Assembly (NCBI RefSeq): GCF_014903745.1
Contig: NZ_JACVXA010000052.1
Coordinates: forward strand, 1-34,993
Direction of reading: 5' to 3'
From: Mangrovicoccus algicola
GTDB lineage: Bacteria; Pseudomonadota; Alphaproteobacteria; Rhodobacterales; Rhodobacteraceae
DNA: 34,993 nucleotides
Shown here in pieces: positions 9,273 through 16,385 of this stretch (position 1 is its first letter; each line of letters begins with the position of its first letter). The translations under genes and the position numbers were made by a program. Under the pieces are notes generated by a model that was not told the origin of the DNA, ran no database searches, and worked only from the letters and a program-made list of their open reading frames with translations.

Positions 9273-9770
9273 TCAGCCCACCGCGTCGAGTTCGAGCGTG
9301 CCGGTGGTCAGGTCGACCTCGGAGCGCAAGTACAGGCTCAGCGGCAGCGGCTGCGCCCACATGTCGGCCCGGATGTCATAGCTGATGACCGTGCGGCGGG
9401 CATTCTCCTCGCTGCGCAGGATCACCTCCAGCGTGGCGGGATCGATGCGCGGCTCGAAAGTGGCGATGGCGCGGCGGATCGCGTCGCGGATCATCTCGGC
9501 GCGGGCGCTGACCGAGAAATTGCCCGCCACATCCGCCACCCCGTAATTCAGCACCGAGGCGGCGGCATGGGGATGGGCCGCGCCATCGAGCTGGTCATCG
9601 AGATTGCAGGTGTTCAGGAGCCAGCCCAGGTCGCGCTGGATGATGTCGCGCAGGCGGCGGGCATCGATCGCGCGGGCGCCGCGCGGCTCGGTGCGCTGGC
9701 CGGGGGCATCATCGGTCAGCCGGTCCAGAAGCGAGGGCTGGAGCCGGTCCTGAAGGCGGCGGTCACTCAT
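9273..9770 (-). CDS. tssE: T6SS baseplate gp25-like subunit TssE
   Basis: 165 residues from the ATG at 9768-9770. The longer open frame upstream is the shadow of tagJ. The N-terminus reads LQDRLQPSLLDRLTDD, a typical TssE opening, and residues about 55-160 form the gp25/W-like domain, including NYGVADVAGNFSVSA and the IATFEPRI segment near the conserved E-P-R core. TssE initiates sheath polymerisation in the baseplate. It overlaps the end of tagJ by 8 nt and is followed 3 nt later by tssF, so the three are probably translated as one coupled set. Confidence 0.93.
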   Translation of the reverse strand: MSDRRLQDRLQPSLLDRLTDDAPGQRTEPRGARAIDARRLRDIIQRDLGWLLNTCNLDDQLDGAAHPHAAASVLNYGVADVAGNFSVSARAEMIRDAIRRAIATFEPRIDPATLEVILRSEENARRTVISYDIRADMWAQPLPLSLYLRSEVDLTTGTLELDAVG

Positions 9771-10578
9771 CTGCGGCCTCCCCGATCTCCAGCAGGCGCA
9801 GCTCCAGCAGGGGGAACTCGCCCGTGTCGGTGGCCAGCATCCGCTGGCCGGTGCCGGTCCAGGTCCCGTCCCCCGCCTCCTGCCAGCGCGTGGCGCGCGC
9901 CAGCCTTTCGGCATCGCTGCCCGCCGCGGCGGTGCCGGGATAGCGCGCGGGAAGGAAGGCCGGGCAGTCGCCGCCCGCTTCCAGGGTGATCTGGCAGGGC
10001 ATCCAGACCGCATCGCGCAGATCGGCCGGGGGCTCCGCCGCGATCCGGCGGATGGCGGCGAAGGGCAGCCAGTAATACTTGCCGTTGACCACCGCCTCCA
10101 GCACCGGGCCGAGGCGGCTGTCGGCATCGGCGATCCAAGCGAAAGGCGCGCCGTTCAGGCGGCCCGGGCTGGCAGGCGCGGCCGCGAAGGCGGTGTCGCG
10201 CAGCGCCGCCGCGGCGGCGGCATCGCCCGCGGCCAGCGGGCGCAGCGCCTCGATCAGGGTCGCGATCCAGCCGCCGGGCGCGCCGAGGACCAGGGGCTGC
10301 TTCTCGCCGGCGAAGACCTTCTCGCGGAAGACCTCGCACAGGATCGCCTCGCGGTAGGCCTGCGCCATCGGCAGCGCGGCGGCATCCATCTGCGCCGCCA
10401 GCCGCGCCTGGGCCAGCGCGCGGCTCCAGTCGCCGGTCAGGCACAGAAGCTGGAACAGGAAGATGCGCAGCCGCGCATCGGCAGGCGCGGCCCGGATGGC
10501 GGCCTGCAGCGCGGTCAGGCCCGCGCCCAGGTCTCCGTTGCGCACCAGGGTCTCGGCATCGGCGAGGGCTGTCGTCAC
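9763..10578 (-). CDS. tagJ: T6SS accessory protein TagJ (ImpE family)
   Basis: 271 residues if started at the GTG at 10576-10578, which has an AGGAG element 8 nt upstream. An upstream in-frame GTG at 10626 is less likely, because it would add a Pro/Ser-rich leader and run into the hairpin after hcp. Residues 1-70 resemble a TPR-like helical repeat (LVRNGDLGAGLTALQAAIR and a following helix pair), and the C-terminal half (WIADADSRLGPVLEAVVNGKY, PADLRDAVWMPCQI) is typical of ImpE/TagJ. In systems where it has been studied, TagJ binds the TssB N-terminal helix and modulates ClpV-sheath interaction. It overlaps tssE by 8 nt. Confidence 0.9.
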   Translation of the reverse strand: MTTALADAETLVRNGDLGAGLTALQAAIRAAPADARLRIFLFQLLCLTGDWSRALAQARLAAQMDAAALPMAQAYREAILCEVFREKVFAGEKQPLVLGAPGGWIATLIEALRPLAAGDAAAAAALRDTAFAAAPASPGRLNGAPFAWIADADSRLGPVLEAVVNGKYYWLPFAAIRRIAAEPPADLRDAVWMPCQITLEAGGDCPAFLPARYPGTAAAGSDAERLARATRWQEAGDGTWTGTGQRMLATDTGEFPLLELRLLEIGEAADE

Positions 10579-10613
10579 GGTCGCGGCTCCTGCTGGGGAA
10601 TTCGGGAAGGATC

Positions 10614-10639
10614 GCGGCCGGGACACGGGCCCCGGCCGC
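10614..10639 (-). terminator. Perfect 9-bp stem-loop downstream of hcp
   Basis: GCGGCCGGG at 10614-10622 and its exact reverse complement at 10631-10639 enclose an 8-nt loop. The structure sits 12 nt past the hcp stop and upstream of the preferred tagJ start. There is no U-tract in either direction, so it is more likely a 3'-end-protecting or attenuating hairpin than a full intrinsic terminator. This would fit the need for far more Hcp than TagJ or TssE. Confidence 0.5.
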
Positions 10640-10651
10640 CTGCGCCTCAGC

Positions 10652-11137
10652 TCACTTCGGCGCGTTCTCGGCGATGTTCCACTTGAACTCCTTCGGCGTG
10701 CCGCCGGTGCCGTCCTTCTTCTGCTCGGTGTATTTCACCTCGACATCGCGGAAGTTGAAGGTGACGTTCTCGGTCAGCTTGTCCTCGCCGCCGGACCCGC
10801 CGGTGGAGACCGAGGTGACCAGCACGTCGGTCATGGTGATGATGAGGTATTCCAGCGGCTTCTTGCCCGCCTTGCGCACCGTCAGCACCGCTTTCTTGAA
10901 ATGGTCGCCATTGGCGCAGTAGAGCGCCAGGACGGCCGAGGAATTGTCGATCCACTTGGTGACCGAGATATCCTGGAAGCTGGCCTTGCCCGAGCCGCCG
11001 CCGCCGCCGTGATGGAAGCTGCCGGACTGGCTGAGCCCCCAGGACCAGGCAAGCACGTCGATTTCCTTGGCGTGGTCCTTGTCCTGGGACTCGCCCTCGA
11101 TTTCGCCCTCGATATTGAGGAACATGTCTACGGCCAT
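10652..11137 (-). CDS. hcp: T6SS tube protein Hcp (TssD)
   Basis: 161 residues, typical of Hcp. It begins with MAVDMFLNIEGEIEGESQD, the usual first strand, followed by the DVLAWSWGLSQSGS segment, the Gly-rich loop (residues about 42-50, HHGGGGGSGK) and the FQDISVTKWID strand. The C-terminus has the NVTFNFRDVEVKYTEQ strand. Hcp hexamers stack into the expelled inner tube and can carry effectors or act as their chaperone. There is no C-terminal effector fusion. A GGAGAG-type ribosome site lies upstream, the gene is 95 nt from tssC with a possible attenuator between them, and a strong hairpin follows it; both fit separate control of its level. Confidence 0.97.
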   Translation of the reverse strand: MAVDMFLNIEGEIEGESQDKDHAKEIDVLAWSWGLSQSGSFHHGGGGGSGKASFQDISVTKWIDNSSAVLALYCANGDHFKKAVLTVRKAGKKPLEYLIITMTDVLVTSVSTGGSGGEDKLTENVTFNFRDVEVKYTEQKKDGTGGTPKEFKWNIAENAPK

Positions 11138-11187
11138 GATGGCTCTCCTTCAGAAATGCTGGGGCATCGCGTGCCCGATGGGTCTGG

Positions 11188-11230
11188 AAAAACGGATCCG
11201 GCCGGCCTCCTCGCCGCCCGGACGGGGATC
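11188..11230 (-). terminator. Possible attenuator between tssC and hcp
   Basis: Read on the minus strand, just after the tssC stop, GATCC and CCGG pair with CCGG and GGATC across a small internal loop and a larger apical loop (about 11194-11230). A run of five T follows one base later (11188-11192). The stem is imperfect, so this is at most a partial intrinsic terminator or attenuator. Confidence 0.3.
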
Positions 11231-11232
11231 GC

Positions 11233-12726
11233 TCAGGTCTTCTCGGAGGGCAGCTTGGAAACCAGCCGCAGCGACACGGAGAGACCTTCGAGCTGGTAAT
11301 GGGGGCGCAGGAAGAACTGGGACTTGTAATAGCCCGGGTTCGCCTCGTCCTCCTGCACCAGCACCTCGGCGGAGGCCAGGGGCTTGCGCGCCTTCTCTTC
11401 CTCGGAGGAGACCGAGGAGGAATAGTCGACGTATTGCTCGATCCATTTCTGCAGCCAGCGCTGCATGTCGTCCCGGCTCTTGAAGGAGCCGACCTTGTCG
11501 CGGACCATGCATTTGAGGTAATGCGCGAAGCGGCAGGTCGCGAAGAGATAGGGCAGCCGCGCGCCCAGCTTGGCATTGGCGGTCGCGTCCGGGTCGTCGT
11601 ATTCGGCCGGGCGGTGCAGCGACTGCGCGCCGATGAAGGCGGCCAGGTTGGTGTTCTTGCGATGCACCAGCGGCATCAGCCCCAGCCGCGCCAGCTCGGC
11701 CTCGCGCCGGTCGGAAATGGCGATTTCCGTGGGGCATTTCATGTCCACCCCGCCATCGTCGGTGGGGAAGGTATGGGTCGGCAGGTTCTCCACCGCGCCG
11801 CCCGATTCAACCCCGCGGATGCGCGAGCACCAGCCGTATTCCTTGAAGGACCGGTTGATGTTCACCGCCATCGCATAGGCGGCATTCACCCAGGCGAACT
11901 TGTCGGAGGTCGCGCCGGACGTGTCCTCCTCGAAGGCGAATTCCTCCACCGGGTCGGATTTCGCGCCATAGGGCTGCCGCCCGAGGAAGCGCGGCATGGC
12001 GAGGCCCACATACTTGCTGTCCTCGCTTTCGCGCAGCGCGTTCCAGCCGGCATATTCGGGCGTCGAGGTGATCTTGGCCAGGTCGCGGGGATTGGCCATT
12101 TCCTGCCAGCTGTCGAATTGCAGCAGCGACGGTTCCGCCCCGGTGATGAAGGGCGAATGCATCGCCGCCGAGACCTTGGCGATCTCGCCCAGCAATTCCA
12201 CGTCCGGCGGGCTCTGGTCGAAGTAGTAATCCCCCACCAGGCAGCCATAGGGTTCGCCGCCAAACTGTCCGTATTCCTCTTCGTACAGCTTCTTGAAGAT
12301 GGGCGACTGGTCCCAGGCCGTGCCCTTGAACTTCTTGAGCGTCTTGTGCAGGTCCTTCTTGGAGATGTTGAGCACGCGGATCTTCAGCATCTCGTCGGTT
12401 TCGGTGTTGTTCACCAGGTGATGCAGGCCGCGCCAGGCGCTTTCCAGCTTCTGGAACTCCTCGTTATGCAGCACCAGGCTCATCTGTTCGCTCAGCTTGG
12501 CGTCGATCCCGGCGATCATGCTCTCGATCGAGGTCAGGACGTCATCCGAGATCAGCGCGGCATTCTCCAGCGCCTGCGCCGCCAGGGTCTTGACCGCGCC
12601 CTCGATGGCGGATTGCGCCGCATCGGTGCGGGGGCGGAATTCCTTCTGCAGCAGCGACGCGAAATCCGACTCCGCCACCGCGCCTGCGGCACCGGCCGCC
12701 TGGGTCTGGGTTGCCTCCTCGGCCAT
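11233..12726 (-). CDS. tssC: T6SS contractile sheath large subunit TssC (VipB)
   Basis: 497 residues, the standard length. After an Ala/Gln-rich leader come the LESAWRGLHHLVNNTETDEM segment (about residue 94-113), the KKLYEEEYGQFGGEPYGCLVGDYYF block and, in the C-terminal half, the AYAMAVNINRSFKEYGWCSRIRG region, all hallmarks of TssC/ImpD. It interlocks with TssB to form the cytoplasmic sheath whose contraction drives the Hcp tube outward. It starts 3 nt after the tssB stop, with a GAGG element inside the tssB end, so the two partners are tightly coupled. Confidence 0.98.
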   Translation of the reverse strand: MAEEATQTQAAGAAGAVAESDFASLLQKEFRPRTDAAQSAIEGAVKTLAAQALENAALISDDVLTSIESMIAGIDAKLSEQMSLVLHNEEFQKLESAWRGLHHLVNNTETDEMLKIRVLNISKKDLHKTLKKFKGTAWDQSPIFKKLYEEEYGQFGGEPYGCLVGDYYFDQSPPDVELLGEIAKVSAAMHSPFITGAEPSLLQFDSWQEMANPRDLAKITSTPEYAGWNALRESEDSKYVGLAMPRFLGRQPYGAKSDPVEEFAFEEDTSGATSDKFAWVNAAYAMAVNINRSFKEYGWCSRIRGVESGGAVENLPTHTFPTDDGGVDMKCPTEIAISDRREAELARLGLMPLVHRKNTNLAAFIGAQSLHRPAEYDDPDATANAKLGARLPYLFATCRFAHYLKCMVRDKVGSFKSRDDMQRWLQKWIEQYVDYSSSVSSEEEKARKPLASAEVLVQEDEANPGYYKSQFFLRPHYQLEGLSVSLRLVSKLPSEKT

Positions 12727-12729
12727 GGC

Positions 12730-13233
12730 TCAGTCCTCCCCTTCGGCGGGCTTCGCGGCCGCGGCCAGCGATTTCAGCAATTCGGGATTGTGGATCGCCT
12801 CCGACAGCAGCTCCTCGGCGCCGGGCTTGCCGTCCATGTAGGACAGCAGGTTCGACAGCGACTCGCGCGCCTCCAGCAATTCGCGCAGCGGCTCCACCTT
12901 CCGCGCGATGGCGGCGGGCGAGAAATCGTCCATGCTCTCGAAGGTCAGATCCACCGACAGGTTGCCTTCGCCGGTCAGCGAATTCTGCACCGTGAACTGC
13001 GCCCGGGGCTTCATCGCCTTCATGCGGTCGTCGAAATTGTCGACATCGATTTCAAGGAACTTGCGGTCGGCGATGCCCGGCTGGGCGACCTCCGACTTGC
13101 CCGCGAGATCGGCCATGACGCCCATCACGAAGGGCAGCTGGACCTTCTTCTCCGCACCGTAGAGCTCCACGTCATATTCGATCTGAACGCGCGGCGCCCG
13201 GTTGCGGGCAATGAATTTCTGCGAACTTCCCAT
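12730..13233 (-). CDS. tssB: T6SS contractile sheath small subunit TssB (VipA)
   Basis: 167 residues. The N-terminal part has the family pattern SSQKFIARNRAPRVQIEYDV followed by the LPFVMGVMADLAG segment (about 34-46), the RKFLEIDVDNFDDRM block and the LTFESMDDFSPAAIAR motif near residue 100. TssB forms heterodimers with TssC that polymerise into the sheath, and its N-terminal helix is the site bound by TagJ in systems studied. A GGGAGA ribosome site precedes the ATG. It is separated from tssA by about 190 nt that hold hairpins but no gene. Confidence 0.97.
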   Translation of the reverse strand: MGSSQKFIARNRAPRVQIEYDVELYGAEKKVQLPFVMGVMADLAGKSEVAQPGIADRKFLEIDVDNFDDRMKAMKPRAQFTVQNSLTGEGNLSVDLTFESMDDFSPAAIARKVEPLRELLEARESLSNLLSYMDGKPGAEELLSEAIHNPELLKSLAAAAKPAEGED

Positions 13234-13326
13234 CCTGTTCTCCCTGACTGGCTTTCACCGCAGCTCCGGGATGGAGCCAAATGAACTGCTGTTATCTGGT
13301 CGTCGTCCCGGCCCCGGCGCCGGTTC

Positions 13327-13373
13327 AAAAAAACATCCGGGTCTGCGGAAACCGTCCGGCACGTCCGGAACGG
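13327..13373 (-). terminator. Weak terminator-like structure between tssA and tssB
   Basis: The 192-nt tssA-tssB spacer holds an inverted repeat at 13352-13373 (CCGTCCGG against CCGGAACGG, one bulged base, 5-nt loop). Downstream on the minus strand a small TCCG/CGGA stem is followed two bases later by a run of seven T (13327-13333). The long hairpin is too far from the T-run for a classic terminator and the near one is short. It could lower read-through from tssA, with a second promoter upstream of tssB, but no clear promoter is seen. Nothing else is visible in this spacer. Confidence 0.3.
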
Positions 13374-13425
13374 CCGTCATGGCCGTCCCCCATGGGTCGC
13401 CGCAGTCCCCGGGGGGGTTCAAAAT

Positions 13426-14460
13426 TTATTCTTCGGCATCCTCGATGCCGCCGATGAGATAGACATTCTCGACCCCCAGCGGGGCCATGTCCTTCATGAT
13501 GGTGACGAAATCCGCGCCGATCAGGCGCCGCGCCCGCTCCAGCAGGATGGGCAGCGGGCTGGAGGGTTCGTGCCTGCGGTAATATTCGAGGATCCGGTCC
13601 AGCGCCTGGCGGACATCGGCGGGCGTGCTGATCGCCCCGGCCGGGCGGCGCGCCGCCGCCGGGGCGTCCGCGCCCGGAACCGCCGCACCCTCCGCCTCCG
13701 CCCCGGGCGCCTCCTGCGGATCCCCGGCGCCGGCTTCCTCCTCCAGCCGCTGCACAGCCTTGAAGAGAAGCCGCGTCAGCGGCGCCAGATCCGGCCCCTG
13801 CCCCGGCACCCGGGCGTCGAACACCGCCTCTATGGCGCGCACGTTCTCCAGCGCCCGGCGGGCGGCGGCGGCGATGGCCGACAGCGCCGCAGGATCGGTA
13901 TCGCGGAAGGCCGCCGCGACCGCCGCCGGATCGGCGAAGGCCGCGCCGCCCTCGGGGGCCTCGCGTTCGCCCTCGGCGATCTCGAGATCCGGCAGGGTCA
14001 CGCGCCCGAAGGCCGAGGAGAGCGTCAGCGGCGCGAGGCGGACCGCGCGCAGCACCGTCATCCCGTCCGCAAGCCCGGCCAGCGCGTTGATCCGGTAGCC
14101 CGCCACATCATCGGGATCGTCCGGGTCCAGCGGCGGATGGCAGCTGTCCCAGAACTGCTCCAGCGCGCCGCGCAGGTAATCCGTGCCCTCGGCGAGCCCC
14201 TCGAACCCGCGCGTCATCGCAGCGGCATGGGTGAACAGGACCGCCGCCCGCAGATCGTGGCAGCGTTCCAGCACCTGCGTCGCGCGCAGCGCCACGTCGC
14301 GGTGGTCGGGTTCCGTCGCCGCGAGGATCTCGTTTCCCGCCTGGCGTTCCTCCCCGGGGCGGGCGGCGCGCTCCAGCGCCTGGAAATCCTCGTCATATTC
14401 CGGGTTCGGGCCGCTGGGCGCCGCGTCGGAGAAGGCGGTGAGAAGGTCGAGTACTGGCAT
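13426..14460 (-). CDS. tssA: T6SS assembly protein TssA
   Basis: 344 residues with an ImpA-type N-terminal domain (about 5-150). It includes the early D-x-x-F-Q-x-LE pattern (DEDFQALERAA), the VALRATQVLERCHDLRAAV helices and the LEQFWDSCHPPLDPDDPDD signature near residue 103-121. An acidic Ala/Gly/Pro-rich linker follows (about 245-275), then a C-terminal helical region ending in LIGADFVTIMKDMAPLGVENV. TssA helps start and cap tail-tube/sheath assembly at the baseplate. It is the first gene of the leftward operon and divergent from the methyltransferase gene. The upstream sequence shows no strong Shine-Dalgarno element. Confidence 0.93.
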   Translation of the reverse strand: MPVLDLLTAFSDAAPSGPNPEYDEDFQALERAARPGEERQAGNEILAATEPDHRDVALRATQVLERCHDLRAAVLFTHAAAMTRGFEGLAEGTDYLRGALEQFWDSCHPPLDPDDPDDVAGYRINALAGLADGMTVLRAVRLAPLTLSSAFGRVTLPDLEIAEGEREAPEGGAAFADPAAVAAAFRDTDPAALSAIAAAARRALENVRAIEAVFDARVPGQGPDLAPLTRLLFKAVQRLEEEAGAGDPQEAPGAEAEGAAVPGADAPAAARRPAGAISTPADVRQALDRILEYYRRHEPSSPLPILLERARRLIGADFVTIMKDMAPLGVENVYLIGGIEDAEE

Positions 14461-14643
14461 GGTGATGTTCGTCTACTGGATTCGTCCGGGACTGACTGTG
14501 ACTTTGGGCACTGAACCGGAAACAATACTAAGATACATGTATTCAGGTCGCCAAGGTGAGGCGATCTTGCCCCAGCGTCAGATTTCCCGCAAGAGCAAAG
14601 CGGGACCCTGTCGGGACGCAGGGGCCCAGCAGGGAGGATGCAG
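14461..14643. promoter_or_regulatory. Divergent control region of the T6SS operon and the methyltransferase gene
   Basis: The first 80 bases on the tssA side are clearly more AT-rich than the genes around and hold the perfect 10-bp palindrome ATACATGTAT at 14533-14542, a possible regulator site. On the methyltransferase side lie two tandem hairpins: TCCCGC/GCGGGA at 14585-14605 and CCCTG/CAGGG at 14606-14623. The Shine-Dalgarno element AGGGAGG at 14631-14637 follows. I could not fix a convincing -35/-10 pair for either direction. Confidence 0.45.
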
Positions 14644-15810
14644 ATGACCCCAGATCACGCCGGACCGCCGGGCAAGGCCGAAGGCGCGGCCCGCATGCGC
14701 GCCGACATTGTATCCCTTAGGGAGACAATAACCGAAAACGCCCGCAAGATCTGCGAAATCCTCGGGCCGGGGCGCAAGGTCGATGCCGCGCGGCTGAATC
14801 TGCTGCTGCTGGAGACCGCGCGGCTGGTGCATGACGGACACCGGCTCCTGGCCGATGGCGGCAGGCTGCGCGCAGAGGATCTTGAAGCGGCGGCCGGGGA
14901 TCGCGCGGCCGGGGCGGAGGCCGCCCGCGCCTGGGCGCAGCTGGGGATGCCGGTCAACCAGCTGCGGCTGGAACTGAACCGCTGGCCGGTCATCGACGCG
15001 ATGCTGCGCCCGCAGGTCCGCCATCGCCGCCAGCCGCTGATCGACGATCCCGACAGGCTGCCGCCGGTGGCGGCCATGCGCGAACGGGTCTCCGACCGGC
15101 TCTTCGCGCAGCTGCATGCCCTGCTCAACGAGGAGGAGCAGGATCCCGCCGCGCGCGAGCATGGCTGCTTTGCCGACATCCCGCTAGCCCAGAGCCTGTT
15201 CCTGCGCGAGATGCATGCCGCGCGGCGCTGCCTGATCGCGGCGCGGCCGGGCCGGCCGATGCGGTTTCTCGATATCGGCTGCGGCGCGGGGCTGAAGGTG
15301 ATCTCGGCCGCGCCCTATTTCGACCGATGCGCCGGGCTGGAATACGATCCCGGCTATGCCGCGCGGGCGCGCGGCCTGTTCGCCGGACTGCCGCATGACC
15401 GCTGCCGGGTGATCGAGGGCGACGCGCTGAGCTTTGCGGGATACGGCGATTTCGACGTGCTGTATTTCTTCCGCCCGATGCGCGACGACGCCACCCTGGC
15501 GCGGCTGGAGGCCCGGATCGCGGCCGGGGCCCGGCCCGGCACGCTGCTGGTGGCGCCCTACCGGATCTTCGCCACCCGCGCCGCCGATCTGGGCTGCGCG
15601 CATGTCGCGGGACATGTCTGGCTGGCCGGGGCCGATGCGCGCCGGGCGGACCGGCTGCGCCGCGCGGCCGAGGCGATCGGCACCGGCCTGCCGCTGGACA
15701 GCGACGGCAACGTGCCGCTGGTCTGGGACCCGCTGGTGCGCGCCTCGCGGCTGCGCGGCCATGAACCGGGTCTCGCCGCCGGGCCGCGCCACGGCGATCC
15801 CAATGGCTGA
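14644..15810 (+). CDS. Class I SAM-dependent methyltransferase
   Basis: 388 residues from the ATG at 14644. An ATG six bases earlier touches the AGGGAGG element and is therefore a poorer start. The N-terminal half is helical with no clear relative. The Rossmann core begins near residue 207 with motif I FLDIGCGAGLKV (about 208-219), followed by the acidic strand CAGLEYD, VIEGDALSF (motif III region) and the DVLYFFRPM strand (motif IV region). It should use S-adenosylmethionine, but nothing in the sequence reveals the acceptor (protein, lipid or small molecule). It is divergent from tssA across a shared control region, so a link to T6SS is possible but not shown. Its 3' end abuts the antisense amidase remnant. 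Confidence 0.8.
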   Translation: MTPDHAGPPGKAEGAARMRADIVSLRETITENARKICEILGPGRKVDAARLNLLLLETARLVHDGHRLLADGGRLRAEDLEAAAGDRAAGAEAARAWAQLGMPVNQLRLELNRWPVIDAMLRPQVRHRRQPLIDDPDRLPPVAAMRERVSDRLFAQLHALLNEEEQDPAAREHGCFADIPLAQSLFLREMHAARRCLIAARPGRPMRFLDIGCGAGLKVISAAPYFDRCAGLEYDPGYAARARGLFAGLPHDRCRVIEGDALSFAGYGDFDVLYFFRPMRDDATLARLEARIAAGARPGTLLVAPYRIFATRAADLGCAHVAGHVWLAGADARRADRLRRAAEAIGTGLPLDSDGNVPLVWDPLVRASRLRGHEPGLAAGPRHGDPNG

Positions 15811-15814
15811 GCCG

Positions 15815-15980
15815 GGCGCCGCTCAGGCAGGCCGAACCCGGCCTCGAGCACCTCTGCGGCCCCAAGCGCCACGTCCTCGCGAAACCGCGCGGCGGCCAGC
15901 GGGACTCCGGACGGCACGCCCGCCGCGCGCCGCCGGACACGGACAGGCCCGGCAGCGGCAGCGCGATCCAGCTCCGCTCC
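15815..15980 (-). pseudogene. C-terminal remnant of an amidase (frameshifted)
   Basis: On the minus strand one frame reads WIALPLPGLSVSGG and then, after a single frame change, the next frame reads GVPSGVPLAAARFREDVALG followed by AAEVLEA. This matches the C-terminal end of amidase-signature enzymes, where a P-x-x-x-LP strand is followed by GLPVGVQ-x-x-x-x-RFRED-x-x-L-x-x-A. There is no start, no catalytic Ser-Ser-Lys core and no nearby natural stop, so it cannot be functional. The matching N-terminal remnant lies in the same orientation at 24610-24702, at the other side of the gltB-cysJ-hemS block, which suggests both are pieces of one gene. The recognition is by eye. Confidence 0.6.
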
Positions 15981-16385
15981 CGCGCGGTCAGGACCCCGGA
16001 GCCGCCCTCCGCCTCGGCCGCAGCCGGGCCTGCCGACTGCCTCGCGAATTTCGCCGGCTGCTGTGCATGCCGGCGCACAAGCTGCAGGCGGCAATGGTGC
16101 CGCAACCGCCCGAGGCATGTTTCTTCGCCATCGCCCTCGCCGCAGCCGCCATCTGCGGGCCATGCGTCCCGCGCCACAGGCGGCGCGTGCTGCGACATGA
16201 GCCGAGCAAAGCCAGCGCAAGCCAAGCTTGATCCGGCGCGGAAAATCACATAAAGACCGCCACAAGCCAATTCCTGACTGTAAAAGTCGCGTATTAGCCA
16301 GCCCCCGCATATCGCAAATATCGCTGCTCCCGATGGCCCTTCTGCCACACCGGGTCTTGCGCGCGCCTCTGCAAGGACTGTCCGA
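15981..16385. other. Non-coding leader upstream of the gltB-like gene
   Basis: About 400 nt without a supported gene. The first half is GC-rich and shows only short ORFs in several frames. From about 16235 the sequence becomes AT-richer, as expected of a promoter region. A weak candidate is TTGATC at 16228-16233 with TAAAGA at 16251-16256 (17-nt spacer). A 7-bp direct repeat ATATCGC occurs at 16309-16315 and 16318-16324. The ribosome site AAGGA at 16373-16377 lies 8 nt before the TTG start. The left border of the inferred insertion into the amidase gene should fall near the start of this stretch. Confidence 0.4.

Noticed and set aside
10579-10626. Upstream GTG start for TagJ
   Set aside because: It would place the start inside the hairpin after hcp and add a Pro/Ser-rich leader; the GTG at 10578 has an AGGAG 8 nt upstream.
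15988-16131. Short minus-strand ORF with a Cys-rich segment (GGCGTIAACSLC), possible small peptide gene
   Set aside because: No good ribosome site; it lies in the inferred insertion border and its C-terminal half is Arg-rich in the way chance frames are in this GC-rich DNA. No family match recognised.
16067-16231. Plus-strand 54-codon ORF upstream of gltB
   Set aside because: No ribosome site, no recognisable sequence, and it overlaps the inferred promoter region.
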